Shown here: piece by piece, positions 30,423 to 40,775 of the stretch | Layout of the letters: every line of letters begins with the position of its first letter | Position numbering within the stretch: position 1 is the stretch's first letter | Origin: Burkholderiales bacterium | Lineage (GTDB): Bacteria > Pseudomonadota > Gammaproteobacteria > Burkholderiales > Casimicrobiaceae | Assembly: GCA_020851235.1 (NCBI GenBank) | Contig: JADZDD010000020.1 | Location: forward strand, 49,156-113,155 | Direction of reading: 5' to 3' | Length of the DNA stretch: 64,000 nucleotides | Notes under the pieces: model-generated | Databases searched by the model: none | Told to the model about the DNA's origin: nothing | What the model saw: only the letters and a program-made list of their open reading frames with translations | Translations under genes and position numbers: made by a program

Positions 30423-31679
30423 TCACGTGCGGCCTCCGTCAGCAAGCGCGTGACTGAAGTCGGCGACGAGATCATCGTGATCCTCGATGCCCACCGAGAT
30501 GCGAATGAGTGACTCCGCAATGCCCATCGCGCGCCGTCGTTGCGGCCCCATCTCGTAGAAAATCGTCTGCGCGACGGGTATCGCCAACGTACGGTTGTCG
30601 CCCAGATTCGACGACAGTACCACGACCCGCAGACGATTGAGGAAGCCCATCGGATCGACGCCGTCGACCAGTTCGAACGACAGCAATCCACCGAAGCGCC
30701 CGCCGAAAAGCTGCTGCGCGAGCGGGTGCTGCGCGTGCGAATCGAGCCCCGGATAGTGCACCGCGCGCACCGCAGCGTGCGAGGCAAGAAACCGCGCGAG
30801 TCCCATCGCATTGGCGCAGATGCGCTCCATCCGCAAGGCGAGGGTCTCGGCACCGATCGCGATGTGGTGCGCCTGCTCGGGGGCGAGCGTCGCGCCCCAG
30901 TCGCGCAGCCCCTTCTTGCGCAACTGCTGCAGGCACCAGTTCTTCGGCGGCTGCGACTTGTACGAGTCGTAGATGTTCGGGTAGCGCGTCCAGTCGAAGA
31001 GCCCGGTATCGGTGACCGCGCCGCCAAGGGCATTGCCGTGCCCGCCGATGTACTTGGTGAGTGCGTTCACGACCAGACTCGCTCCGACGCGCAGCGGTTG
31101 GAACAGCCACGGCGAGGTCATCGTATTGTCGACCACGTAGACGATGCCCCGCGCGCGGCAGATCTCGCCGATTCGAACGAGGTCGGCCACCTGCACGCGC
31201 GGATTGGCGATCGTCTCGACGAACACGAGCCGGGTCGCAGGGGTGATCGCGGCCTCGACCTGCGCCGCGTCGGTCGCGTCGACGAAGGTCACGTCCTGAC
31301 CATGCGCCTCGAGCGTCAAGAGGAGACTCGACGTGTTGCCGAAGACGAACTGGCTCGCCACCACGTGATCGCCGCGCCGCAGGAGCGCGATCATGATGGC
31401 GCCGATTGCAGCCATCCCGGTGGCGAACGTCACGGTGCCGACGCCACCCTCCATCGCGGTGAGCTTCGCCTCGAGCGCCGCCGACGTCGGATTGCCCTGG
31501 CGGCCGTAGGCGTAGCCGCTCGCTCGTCCCTGGAACACGGCGGCGAGTTCGTTGGCGTCTCGATAGCCGTACGCCACCGACAGGTGCAACGGCTTGTGCA
31601 GCGCGCCGTGCTCGATCGGAGCACTGCGATCGCCATGGAGGATGGCGGTGGTGAAGCCACGCCGGGAATCGGCACTCAT
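30423..31679 (-). CDS. metZ: O-succinylhomoserine sulfhydrylase / Cys-Met metabolism PLP enzyme
   Basis: 'YGRQGNPTSAALEAKL', 'NALTKYIGGHGNALGG' PLP lysine, downstream of SAM-II riboswitch. Confidence 0.88.
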   Translation of the reverse strand: MSADSRRGFTTAILHGDRSAPIEHGALHKPLHLSVAYGYRDANELAAVFQGRASGYAYGRQGNPTSAALEAKLTAMEGGVGTVTFATGMAAIGAIMIALLRRGDHVVASQFVFGNTSSLLLTLEAHGQDVTFVDATDAAQVEAAITPATRLVFVETIANPRVQVADLVRIGEICRARGIVYVVDNTMTSPWLFQPLRVGASLVVNALTKYIGGHGNALGGAVTDTGLFDWTRYPNIYDSYKSQPPKNWCLQQLRKKGLRDWGATLAPEQAHHIAIGAETLALRMERICANAMGLARFLASHAAVRAVHYPGLDSHAQHPLAQQLFGGRFGGLLSFELVDGVDPMGFLNRLRVVVLSSNLGDNRTLAIPVAQTIFYEMGPQRRRAMGIAESLIRISVGIEDHDDLVADFSHALADGGRT

Positions 31680-31722
31680 GGGAATCGTCTTTCGAAGTCG
31701 GCGCCCGTAGCGCGACGGACGC

Positions 31723-31756
31723 AAAAAAACCCGCCGGGATGCCGCCTGACGGGTTT
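31723..31756 (-). terminator. Rho-independent terminator between riboswitch and metZ
   Basis: Minus strand AAACCCG-TCAGGCGGCATCCCGG-CGGGTTTTTTT. Confidence 0.82.
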
Positions 31757-31794
31757 CGCGCTCGCCCTCGAGATCGTCGCGGATCGAACGCACA

Positions 31795-31851
31795 CCTCGC
31801 TTTAGCGGCATTTGTTACGCGCCCGCAAGCTGAAGCTTCAAATCGGCGCGA
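31795..31851 (-). promoter_or_regulatory. SAM-II (SAM-alpha) riboswitch
   Basis: Minus strand TCGCGCCGATTTGAAGCTTCAGCTTGCGGGCGCGTAACAAATGCCGCTAAAGCGAGG; CGCGCC/GGCGCG P1 pairing, conserved GATTT, GCGCGTAAnAAATG and GCTAAA blocks. Confidence 0.82.
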
Positions 31852-31968
31852 CGTCAAATTCTAAGCCGGCGCACGCATCGACGTCAACGTCGCCGCCGCG
31901 CGCCGCACGACGAACCTGCCACAGCGCTGCGAAACCACCGGCACGCGCGACACGCGCCGCGCAACCGC

Positions 31969-33480
31969 CTAACCCAACTCCTTCTCCTCTTCGAGCAGAT
32001 CCGCGGTCGCAAGCTGTCCACGCGTCTCGTTGCGCTCGCTCGCCAGATGCGAGAGGTAATCGGCGGTGATGTCGCCCGTGATGTACTTGCCGTCGAAGCA
32101 CGAGGCCTCGAAGTTCACGAGCTTCGGGTTGGCCTTGCGCACCGCGTCCTGCAGCGCCGCGAGGTCCTGGTAGATGAGCAGATCGGCGCCGATCTCGTGC
32201 CCGATCTCTGCCTCGGTGCGACCGGTCGCGACGAGTTCGCGCTGACTCGGCATGTCGATGCCGTACACGTTGGGATAGCGTACGGGGGGCGCGGCGGAGG
32301 CGAAGTAGACCTTCCGCGCTCCCGCCTCGCGCGCCATGTTCACGATCTCGCGCGAGGTCGTGCCGCGCACGATCGAATCGTCGACGAGCAGCACCACCTT
32401 GCCCTTGAACTCGATGCCGACCGGATTCAATTTCTGGCGCACGCTCTTCTGCCGCATCGCCTGGCCGGGCATGATGAACGTGCGCCCGATGTAGCGATTC
32501 TTGACGAAGCCCTCGCGATACGTGAGCCCGAGGCGGTTCGCGAGCGCCAGCGCGGAAGGGCGGCTCGAGTCCGGGATGGGGATGACCACGTCGATGTCGC
32601 GCGCCTGCGGCATCTGCCGGATCTTCTCGGCGAGGGCGTCGCCCATGTTCAGGCGTGCCTCGTACACCGACGTGCCATCGATCACCGAATCGGGTCGCGC
32701 GAGGTACACGAACTCGAAGATGCACGGATTGAGCGACGGGTGATCGGCACACTGGCGCGCGCGGAACGCACCGGTGGTATCGACGAAGATCGCTTCCCCG
32801 GGCGCCACGTCACGCACGACGTGAAAGCCGAGCGGCTCGATCGCCACCGACTCGGAGGCAACGACGTACTCGGTGCCACCCATCTGCTCGTTGCGACCGA
32901 CGATGAGCGGGCGGATGCCGAACGGATCGCGGAACGCGAGCAGGCCGTAGCCGGCGATCATCGCCACCACCGCGTACGCGCCGCGACAGCGGCGATGCAC
33001 GCCCGCGACGGCCCTGAAGATCGCGTCCGCATCGAGGCGATGGTGCTGTGCGGCACGCTCGAGTTCGAGCGCGAGCACGTTGAGCAGCACCTCGCTGTCC
33101 GAATTGGTGTTGACGTGGCGGAAATCGACCTCCCACAGCTCGCGCTTCAACGCCTCGCTGTTGGTCAGGTTCCCGTTGTGCGCGAGCGTGATTCCGAACG
33201 GCGAATTCACGTAGAACGGCTGTGATTCGAGTTCCGAGAACGCCGACCCGGCCGTGGGATAGCGGCAATGCCCGATTCCCGAGTTTCCGGTGAGATCGCG
33301 CATGTTCCGGGTGCGAAACACGTTCTGCACGAGGCCCGGCCCCTTGAACATGTGGAAGATCGCGCCTTCGCTCGTGACGATCCCGGCAGCGTCCTGCCCA
33401 CGGTGCTGCAGCAGGAGGAGACCGTCGTAGAGGAGCTGATTGACTGGCGTGTGCGCGACGACGCCCAAGATGCCACACAT
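31969..33480 (-). CDS. purF: Amidophosphoribosyltransferase
   Basis: '[34 protein letters not shown]', PRPP motif '[15 protein letters not shown]'. Confidence 0.97.
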   Translation of the reverse strand: MCGILGVVAHTPVNQLLYDGLLLLQHRGQDAAGIVTSEGAIFHMFKGPGLVQNVFRTRNMRDLTGNSGIGHCRYPTAGSAFSELESQPFYVNSPFGITLAHNGNLTNSEALKRELWEVDFRHVNTNSDSEVLLNVLALELERAAQHHRLDADAIFRAVAGVHRRCRGAYAVVAMIAGYGLLAFRDPFGIRPLIVGRNEQMGGTEYVVASESVAIEPLGFHVVRDVAPGEAIFVDTTGAFRARQCADHPSLNPCIFEFVYLARPDSVIDGTSVYEARLNMGDALAEKIRQMPQARDIDVVIPIPDSSRPSALALANRLGLTYREGFVKNRYIGRTFIMPGQAMRQKSVRQKLNPVGIEFKGKVVLLVDDSIVRGTTSREIVNMAREAGARKVYFASAAPPVRYPNVYGIDMPSQRELVATGRTEAEIGHEIGADLLIYQDLAALQDAVRKANPKLVNFEASCFDGKYITGDITADYLSHLASERNETRGQLATADLLEEEKELG

Positions 33481-33482
33481 GG

Positions 33483-34031
33483 CTAGCCTTTCCGCGCCCC
33501 GCCAATCATGGGGCCGTGTTCCGTGACGGTGCGGCCGTCGCGCGAATAATCAAGATTCTGCGCCCAATCCGCGGGCAGCCAGATGGACAACGACAGGGCG
33601 GCGGCCACGAGCGGCGGGGCAAGGGCGGCATTCTGCCACCAAACCTGGCGTGGCAGCGCCGTGAGTCCCGCGATCAGGATGAAGGCCAGCACGAGCACGA
33701 CCCCCCGCGCCGCACCGAACACGCCGCCCAGGAAGCGGTCGACGAAACCCAGCCCCGACTTGCGGATGACCGTCGACAGCGGCCAGGCGATGAGCGCTCC
33801 GGCGACGATGGCGAGGATCATGATGGCCACGAATGCGACGATGTAGCGCAGGACGGGACTGCCGCCGATCTCGGGCAGCCAGGCGCCGGCGATCGGCGAG
33901 AAGGCGAGTGCCGCGAAGAAACCGAGGACCCACGCACCGAGCGCGATCAGTTCGCGGGTGAAGCCACGCACGTACGCAAGCAGGACCGACAATCCCACGA
34001 CGCCCACGACCGACCAGTCGAAGATCGTCAT
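33483..34031 (-). CDS. cvpA: CvpA family membrane protein
   Basis: '[38 protein letters not shown]'; adjacent to purF. Confidence 0.92.
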   Translation of the reverse strand: MTIFDWSVVGVVGLSVLLAYVRGFTRELIALGAWVLGFFAALAFSPIAGAWLPEIGGSPVLRYIVAFVAIMILAIVAGALIAWPLSTVIRKSGLGFVDRFLGGVFGAARGVVLVLAFILIAGLTALPRQVWWQNAALAPPLVAAALSLSIWLPADWAQNLDYSRDGRTVTEHGPMIGGARKG

Positions 34032-34071
34032 GGCAAGCCGTCGACGCCGCGTCCCCAGGGCCACCGCCCGG

Positions 34072-34881
34072 TCAGCGCGTCGTGACGATCCCGTTGTAGC
34101 CCTCGCCCTTGAGCTTGTCGCGTGCGGTCGCCGCAACTTCGCGCGAGGCGTAGGGGCCAATGCGCACGCGCCACAATTTTCCCTTGCTCGTCGTCGTGGG
34201 CTCGGAATACGCCGGATACCCGACCCGCTTCAGCTTGTTGACGAGCGAGTTGGCACCGTAGACATCGGAGAAAGCGTAGACCTGCACGGCGTAGAGGCCG
34301 TCGGGGGCCGCCGGCGGAATCCCCGGTCCGTCATTGCCCGCTGCAGCCTTCGTTGCCGCGCTGGATCCACCGGGCGGGGCCGCGTTGCCCGAAGCGGCGG
34401 CGACCTCGGGTGCGGCGGCAGCCGGCTCCGGCTTCGCCGTCTCGACGCTGGCACGGCCGGCGTCGGCGTCACTTGCGCCCGTAGATTTCCCGCCTGCGAC
34501 GGACGCTGCGGCGCTGCCCGTCTCGGTCTTCGATGCGGCGGGCTCGCCCTTGCCCGCGTCCGCGGCGGGTGCGGCGCTGTCGACGGCGACCTTCGTGGCC
34601 TCCGTCTTGCCCTCCCCCTTCACCGCCGCCTTGGTGGAAGGCTTCGCCGATTCCGCCCGCGTCGCGTCCCCCTTGCCGCGATCGGACAGACGGTTGACGA
34701 ACTTGCCGTCATCGACCGGCGGGATCTTCACCGAGACGTCCTCGCCGAGCGGCTTGGGGTCGCTCTCGAGCAGCATCGGCACGACGACGGCGACCACGAG
34801 CGCGAGCACGATCGCGCCAACGAGGCGACGCCGCGCGCGGCGCTTCAGGTCGTCGAGGTTGACGTCGTCGGCTGCGGTCAT
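34072..34881 (-). CDS. dedD: SPOR-domain membrane protein (DedD-like)
   Basis: N-terminal TM 'VGAIVLALVVAVVVPMLL', Ala/Lys-rich linker, C-terminal SPOR 'YAVQVYAFSDVYGANSLVNKLKRVGYPAY...WRVRIGPYASRE'. Confidence 0.88.
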   Translation of the reverse strand: MTAADDVNLDDLKRRARRRLVGAIVLALVVAVVVPMLLESDPKPLGEDVSVKIPPVDDGKFVNRLSDRGKGDATRAESAKPSTKAAVKGEGKTEATKVAVDSAAPAADAGKGEPAASKTETGSAAASVAGGKSTGASDADAGRASVETAKPEPAAAAPEVAAASGNAAPPGGSSAATKAAAGNDGPGIPPAAPDGLYAVQVYAFSDVYGANSLVNKLKRVGYPAYSEPTTTSKGKLWRVRIGPYASREVAATARDKLKGEGYNGIVTTR

Positions 34882-36269
34882 GGTGGAGTAGAACGGCTGG
34901 CGGCGCGACCCGCGCGCATCCCGGCAAGGCACTCCTTGACGGCCGCCACGGTACGAAACGATCCGAAGACGACGATTCTATCAGCCTCGCTTGCGGCCTC
35001 GCGCGCCGCGACGAAGGCGGCATCCGCGCTCGCAAACCGACGGATCCTCGCCGCCGGGACGCCGGCGGCGATGAGTGCCGCGCCCACGCGCTCGGCGTCC
35101 CCGCCCCGCGCCCCGCCGAGCCCGGCCACGAACCAGCGGTCGATGCGCGGCAACAGCGCCCGCACCACGCCGTCGACGTCCTTGTCGGCGAGCATCGCGC
35201 ACACCCCGATCGTGGTCGGATGGAAACCCATCGTTCCCAGCGCCGCCGCGAGCGCGCGCGCCGCGTGCGGATTGTGCGCGACGTCGAGAATGGTCGTCGG
35301 CCGTCCGGGAAGCACCTCGAAACGTCCGGCGAGCGTGACGTGCAGGAGCCCTTCGCGGATCGCCTGCGCGCTGACCGGCAGCCGCGCCTGCAGGAGTTCG
35401 AGCGTCATCAGCGCCGCGGCGGCGTTGTCGAGCTGGTACGCGCCCCGCAGCGCCGGCACCGGAAGGCCGAAACGCGCGCCGCGCTGACCGCGAAAGCGCC
35501 ACTGTGTCGCCTCGTTGGTGTGGTCGAAGTCGCGCCCCAGAACGTAGAGCGGAACGTCGAGCGCGGCCGCGGCTTCGATGACGCTGCGCGGCGGGTTCCG
35601 CTCGCCGCACACCGCCGGCCGGTTGCGACGGAAGATGCCGGCCTTCTCGTGCCCGATCGCCTCTCGCGTGGCCCCGAGGTAGGCGACGTGATCGATATCC
35701 ACGCTGGTGATCACCGCGACGTCGGGGTCGATGACGTTGACGGCGTCGAGCCGGCCGCCCAGGCCCACCTCGAGCACGGCCACGTCGGGTGCGGCGCGGG
35801 CGTAGAGCCAGAGCGCCGCGAGCGTCCCGAACTCGAAGTACGTGAGCGCAACGCCGCCGGCGGCTACGCGCGCGGCTTCGACGGCCTCGAAGCTCGCGAT
35901 GAGTTCGGCGTCGGTCGCCTCGCGCGCGTCGACGCGCACGCGCTCGTTGTAGCGCAGAAGGTGCGGCGACGCATACAGCGCGGTGCGAAACCCCGCGCAG
36001 CGCAGGATCGACTCCAGCAGTGCGCCCGTGCTGCCCTTGCCGTTGGTCCCGGCGACGGTGACGACCGGGCAGGCAAGCTTCGCGTCGAGCAAGGCGTGGA
36101 CCGCGCGCACGCGATCGAGCCCGAGCGCGATCGCATCCGGATGCAGCGTCTCGAGGTGCGCGAGCCAGTCCGCGAGCGTGGTCGGTCGCGTCAAGGCGAG
36201 CGCTGCCGTGTCGTCGTTACGGCGCCGGCTGCCGCGTGAGCAGTGCGAGGAGGTGAGCGAGCTCGTCAC
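34878..36269 (-). CDS. folC: Bifunctional folylpolyglutamate synthase/dihydrofolate synthase
   Basis: '[20 protein letters not shown]', '[18 protein letters not shown]'; true start probably internal. Confidence 0.95.
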   Translation of the reverse strand: MTSSLTSSHCSRGSRRRNDDTAALALTRPTTLADWLAHLETLHPDAIALGLDRVRAVHALLDAKLACPVVTVAGTNGKGSTGALLESILRCAGFRTALYASPHLLRYNERVRVDAREATDAELIASFEAVEAARVAAGGVALTYFEFGTLAALWLYARAAPDVAVLEVGLGGRLDAVNVIDPDVAVITSVDIDHVAYLGATREAIGHEKAGIFRRNRPAVCGERNPPRSVIEAAAALDVPLYVLGRDFDHTNEATQWRFRGQRGARFGLPVPALRGAYQLDNAAAALMTLELLQARLPVSAQAIREGLLHVTLAGRFEVLPGRPTTILDVAHNPHAARALAAALGTMGFHPTTIGVCAMLADKDVDGVVRALLPRIDRWFVAGLGGARGGDAERVGAALIAAGVPAARIRRFASADAAFVAAREAASEADRIVVFGSFRTVAAVKECLAGMRAGRAASRSTPP

Positions 36270-37080
36270 GCAACTGCCGGCGGTCGACGATGAGGTCGAT
36301 GGCGCCCTTCTCGAGCAGGAATTCCGCGCGCTGGAAGCCTTCCGGAAGCTTCTCGCGCACGGTCTGCTCGATCACGCGCGGCCCGGCAAAGCCGATGAGC
36401 GCAGCCGGCTCGGCGATCACGATGTCGGCGACGAACGCGAACGACGCTGACACGCCACCCATCGTCGGATCGGTGAGGATCGACACGTACGGCAGGTGCG
36501 CCCGCTCGAGCTCCTGCAGCGCCGCGGTGGTCTTGGCCATCTGCAGCAATGAATTCACGCCCTCTTGCATGCGCGCGCCACCGGATGCCGCGACACTCAC
36601 GAACGGGATGCGGTTGTCGCAAGCCACGCGCACGCCACGCACGAAGCGCTCGCCGACCACCGATCCCATCGATCCGCCCATGAACTCGAATTCGAAGGCG
36701 GCGACGACCAGCGGCACGCTCTTCACACTGCCTTGCATCACGACGAGCGCGTCGGTCTCGCCCGTTTGCTCGAGGGCTGCCGCGAGTCGCTCCGTGTATT
36801 TCTTCTGGTCCTTGAACTTGAGGCTGTCGATCGGCACGACCTCGGAGCCGATCTCGAAACGTCCCTCCGGATCGAGGAGCTGCTCGATGCGCTCGCGGGC
36901 GGCGACGTGCGCGTGGTAGCCGCACTTCGGGCAGACGTTGAGGTTCTTCTCGAGGTCGGTCCGATACAGCACTGCTTCGCATTCGGCGCACTTGACCCAC
37001 AGGCCCTCGGGTACCGGCGTGTGCCGCTCACCCGGAGCGCGCTGGATGCGCGGCGGGAGGAGCTTTTGCAACCAGGTCAT
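36217..37080 (-). CDS. accD: Acetyl-CoA carboxylase carboxyltransferase subunit beta
   Basis: Zn finger '[26 protein letters not shown]', '[10 protein letters not shown]', '[20 protein letters not shown]'. Confidence 0.97.
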   Translation of the reverse strand: MTWLQKLLPPRIQRAPGERHTPVPEGLWVKCAECEAVLYRTDLEKNLNVCPKCGYHAHVAARERIEQLLDPEGRFEIGSEVVPIDSLKFKDQKKYTERLAAALEQTGETDALVVMQGSVKSVPLVVAAFEFEFMGGSMGSVVGERFVRGVRVACDNRIPFVSVAASGGARMQEGVNSLLQMAKTTAALQELERAHLPYVSILTDPTMGGVSASFAFVADIVIAEPAALIGFAGPRVIEQTVREKLPEGFQRAEFLLEKGAIDLIVDRRQLRDELAHLLALLTRQPAP

Positions 37081-37201
37081 CGATGTGCTCCCGATTCGAT
37101 CGTTCCGGCCGAAGGCAACCTCGCTTGCCGCATGGCGTCGGCGCGATGGCGCGCGCACGCCGCGGCGCTCGCCGACCACTGGGCGCCGCGGTGAAGTGCG
37201 T

Positions 37202-38020
37202 TCATGCGGCGGGCACCCCATCGCGTGCGTCGAGCGCCGCACGAATCGTCGCAAGCCACGCGCCGGCGCGCGCGGCCGCCGCCTGCGCGGGACCGGATTC
37301 GATCTCCTGGATGATCCTGCTGCCGATCACCACGGCGTCGGCGTGCGCGGCGATCGCCTTCGCGCTCTCGGGGTCGCGGATGCCGAATCCCACGCCGAGA
37401 GGCAGGCGCACGTGCCGGCGGATCTCCGCGAGCTTGCGCGCGACGCCGGCGGTATCGAGATGCCCCGCCCCGGTCACGCCGGTGAGCGAGACGTAGTAGA
37501 CGTAGCCGCGCGCAAGCCGTGCGACCTCCGCGATGCGCGCTTCGGGTGTCGTCGGCGCGACGAGGAAGATCGGCGCGATGTCGTGCTTCGCGAGCAGCGC
37601 CGCGAACGCCTGCGCCTCTTCCGGCGGATAGTCGACGACGAGCACGCCATCGACCCCCGATGCCTTCGCGCGGGCGACGAACGCCTCCACGCCCATCGCC
37701 TCGATCGGATTCGCGTAACCCATGAGGACGACGGGCGTCGCCGCGTCGCGGCCGCGGAATGCGGTGACGACGTCGAGCACGTCGCCCAACGATACGCCAT
37801 TGGCGAGTGCACGCTCGGAGGCGCGCTGGATGACCGGCCCGTCGGCCATCGGATCGGAGAACGGAACCCCGAGCTCGATCACGTCGGCGCCGGCGCGCAC
37901 CAGCGACGCCATGATCTCCTGGGTCGCCGCAAGCGACGGATCACCCGTCGTGACGTACGGGATGAGCGCGGTGCGTTGCGCCGCCTTGAGCGCCGCGAGG
38001 GTGATGTCGATGCGGTTCAC
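37202..38020 (-). CDS. trpA: Tryptophan synthase alpha subunit
   Basis: '[13 protein letters not shown]', '[20 protein letters not shown]', 'VGFGIRDPE'; GTG start inferred. Confidence 0.95.
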   Translation of the reverse strand: MNRIDITLAALKAAQRTALIPYVTTGDPSLAATQEIMASLVRAGADVIELGVPFSDPMADGPVIQRASERALANGVSLGDVLDVVTAFRGRDAATPVVLMGYANPIEAMGVEAFVARAKASGVDGVLVVDYPPEEAQAFAALLAKHDIAPIFLVAPTTPEARIAEVARLARGYVYYVSLTGVTGAGHLDTAGVARKLAEIRRHVRLPLGVGFGIRDPESAKAIAAHADAVVIGSRIIQEIESGPAQAAAARAGAWLATIRAALDARDGVPAA

Positions 38021-38061
38021 GTCGATGCCGTCGGTCGCGCCGAGCGTTGTCCGTGGCGTGC

Positions 38062-39285
38062 TCAGCGCTTGCGCGCGTCGTACTCGGCGACGGTCGCCAT
38101 GTCCTTGTCGCCGCGGCCGGAGAGGTTGACGAGAAGGATCCGATCCGTGGCGAGCGTGGGTGCGAGCTTCTTCGCGTACGCCAGCGCGTGCGCCGACTCG
38201 AGCGCGGGAATGATGCCCTCGATCCTGCAGCAATCGTGGAAGGCGGCAAGCGCCTCGGCGTCGTCGATCACGACGTAGCGGGCGCGCCCGCTGTCCTTGA
38301 GCCACGCGTGCTCCGGCCCCACACCGGGATAGTCGAGGCCGGCCGAGATCGAGTGCGTCTCGCGAATCTGACCGTTGGCATCCTGCAGCAGGTAGGTGCG
38401 ATTGCCGTGCAGCACGCCCGGGCGCCCGCCGGTGAGCGAGGCGGCATGGCGCCCGCTCGCGAGCCCCTCGCCTCCTGCCTCCACGCCGATGAGCTCGACG
38501 TCCCGATGCGCGATGTACGGGTAGAAGATACCCATCGCATTGCTGCCGCCTCCGACCGCCGCGATCACCGCATCGGGCTGGCGACCGGCGTGCTGCGGCA
38601 TCTGCACGATGCACTCGTCGCCGATCACGCGCTGGAAGTCGCGCACGAGCATCGGATACGGGTGCGGACCCGCGACGGTACCGATGATGTAGAACGTCGT
38701 CTCGACGTGGGTGACCCAGTCGCGCATCGCCTCGTTGAGCGCGTCCTTGAGCGTCTTGCTGCCCGACTCGACCGGCACCACGCGGGCGCCGAGGAGATTC
38801 ATGCGATAGACGTTCTGCGCCTGCCGCTTGACGTCCTCCGAGCCCATGTAGACGACACATTCCATGCCGTAACGCGCGGCGATCGTCGCTGTGGCCACGC
38901 CGTGCTGGCCAGCGCCGGTCTCGGCGATGACGCGCTTCTTGCCCATGCGGCGGGCGAGCAGCGCCTGCCCGATCACGTTGTTGATCTTGTGCGCGCCGGT
39001 GTGGTTCAGGTCCTCGCGCTTGAGCCAGATCTGCGCCCCGCCCAATTCCTGCGACCAGCGCCTCGCGTGGTAGACCGGTGACGGCCTGCCCACGTAATGC
39101 GCGAGCTCGTCGGTGAATTCAGCCTGGAACGCGGGATCGTCGCGATAGCGCGCGTACTGCGCCTTGAGATCGTCCAAGGCGGCCACCAGCGTCTCGGCGA
39201 CGAAGACACCGCCGTACGGCCCGAAGTGACCGTGCGCATCAGGTAGCGTCGGCGAGAGGTCAGACGGTAGATCGGTCATCCGCAT
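38062..39285 (-). CDS. trpB: Tryptophan synthase beta subunit
   Basis: '[16 protein letters not shown]', '[12 protein letters not shown]', 'GGGSNAMG'. Confidence 0.97.
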   Translation of the reverse strand: MRMTDLPSDLSPTLPDAHGHFGPYGGVFVAETLVAALDDLKAQYARYRDDPAFQAEFTDELAHYVGRPSPVYHARRWSQELGGAQIWLKREDLNHTGAHKINNVIGQALLARRMGKKRVIAETGAGQHGVATATIAARYGMECVVYMGSEDVKRQAQNVYRMNLLGARVVPVESGSKTLKDALNEAMRDWVTHVETTFYIIGTVAGPHPYPMLVRDFQRVIGDECIVQMPQHAGRQPDAVIAAVGGGSNAMGIFYPYIAHRDVELIGVEAGGEGLASGRHAASLTGGRPGVLHGNRTYLLQDANGQIRETHSISAGLDYPGVGPEHAWLKDSGRARYVVIDDAEALAAFHDCCRIEGIIPALESAHALAYAKKLAPTLATDRILLVNLSGRGDKDMATVAEYDARKR

Positions 39286-39934
39286 TGCGCACTCCAGCGA
39301 TGAACGCCGTGATGCGGGCGGCGTCCTTCAATCCACGGCGCACGGCGCCACTCGCGTCGCGCTCCTCGACCCCGCTCGACACGTCGACCGCCCAGGGGCG
39401 TACCGTCCGGATCGCCGCCGCGACGTTGTCGACGTCGAGCCCTCCGGAGAGGATCACGGGTGCCGACAGCCGCGCCTGCACGGCCGGCGACAGGCGTGAC
39501 CAGTCGAAGGAACGTCCGGTGCCGCCGGGAAGATCGCCCGGTGCGTAGGTATCGAAGATATAGCCTGCCGCGTCGTCGTAAGGCGACACGCATTCTAACA
39601 AATCGACCCCGTCCTTCATGGCGATCGCCTTGAGATACGGCCGCGCGAACGCCCGGCACAGCGCCGGCGGCTCGTGACCGTGAAACTGGAGCGTGTCGAG
39701 CGCAACCTCGGCAAGCACTGCCCGCACGTCGGCCGGCGCCGGGTCGACGAACAGCCCCACCCGGGTGACGAAGGGTGGCAACGCCGCGACGATGGCGCGC
39801 GCCCGTGCGACGTCGACGACGCGTGGCGTGCCAGGCCAGAAGACGAGGCCGACCGCATCGGCGCCCGCGGCCGCCGCCGCCACGCCATCGGCGACGCGGG
39901 TGATGCCGCAGATCTTGACCCGGGTGCGACTCAA
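39260..39934 (-). CDS. trpF: Phosphoribosylanthranilate isomerase
   Basis: '[13 protein letters not shown]', 'LQFHGHE', '[10 protein letters not shown]', 'VDVSSGVE'; TTG start inferred, 26-nt overlap with trpB. Confidence 0.94.
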   Translation of the reverse strand: MSRTRVKICGITRVADGVAAAAAGADAVGLVFWPGTPRVVDVARARAIVAALPPFVTRVGLFVDPAPADVRAVLAEVALDTLQFHGHEPPALCRAFARPYLKAIAMKDGVDLLECVSPYDDAAGYIFDTYAPGDLPGGTGRSFDWSRLSPAVQARLSAPVILSGGLDVDNVAAAIRTVRPWAVDVSSGVEERDASGAVRRGLKDAARITAFIAGVRNADDRSTV

Positions 39935-39995
39935 GCGACACCGCGACAGCGACGATGCATCGCGATGCCACCGCGCGTGGACACGGGCGCCGCCT

Positions 39996-40775
39996 TCATC
40001 GCGCGACGACGGGGCGCACCGTCGGCGGCAGGCCGAAGCGCGCAGCGTAATCGGCGCCGGCAAAGTACAGGCCGTCGGCCGCAAACGTCGGCGCCGCGCG
40101 CGTGCGGTCGCGCGCGGCCAGGAGATCGGCGATCCAGGAAACGGGTGCCTTGCCGGCACCGATGGCGACCAGCGCGCCGACGATGTTGCGCACCATGTGA
40201 TGGAGGAAGGCGTCAGCGGTGAATTCGAGATGCAAGACGTCGCCACGTGCGTTCACGGCCGCGCGCTGCAGCGTCTTCACGGGGGATTTCGCCTGGCACT
40301 GGGCCGCGCGAAACGACGTGAAGTCATGCCTCCCGAGAAGGATTCGCGCCGCCGTGTCCATCGCGTGGGCGTCGAGTGGTCGATGGTACCAGCCGACACG
40401 CCCGGTGAGGAGTCCGGGACGCTCGGGCCGGTTGAGCAGGAGATAGGTGTAGTGGCGTGCCGTCGCCGCGAAGCGCGCGTGGAAGTCGGCTGCAACCGGT
40501 TGCGCGAAGAGCACGGCCACGCTCGGCGGCAGGTGCGCGTTGGTGCCGCGAACCCAGGCGCCGAGCGGCCGGACCGCGGTCGTGTCGAAATGGATGACCT
40601 GCAGCGCCGCGTGCACGCCCGCATCGGTGCGCCCCGCGGCCGCCACCGTGACCGGGTGCCCCGCGATCGCCCCCACGGCCCGCTCGAGTGCATCCTGGAC
40701 ACCACAGCCCGTGGGCTGCGACTGGAAGCCGCAGAACGATGTCCCGGCGTACTCGATGCCCAGCGCGATGCGCAA
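39996..40775 (-). CDS. truA: tRNA pseudouridine(38-40) synthase
   Basis: 'GIEYAGTSFCGFQSQ', 'AAGRTDAGVHAALQVIHFDT'. Confidence 0.95.
   Translation of the reverse strand: MRIALGIEYAGTSFCGFQSQPTGCGVQDALERAVGAIAGHPVTVAAAGRTDAGVHAALQVIHFDTTAVRPLGAWVRGTNAHLPPSVAVLFAQPVAADFHARFAATARHYTYLLLNRPERPGLLTGRVGWYHRPLDAHAMDTAARILLGRHDFTSFRAAQCQAKSPVKTLQRAAVNARGDVLHLEFTADAFLHHMVRNIVGALVAIGAGKAPVSWIADLLAARDRTRAAPTFAADGLYFAGADYAARFGLPPTVRPVVAR

Noticed and set aside
27887-30457. 856-aa plus-strand ORF spanning the AnSME gene and its neighbour
   Set aside because: Antisense shadow of two clear minus-strand genes; low-complexity Arg/Val/Asp content and no motifs.
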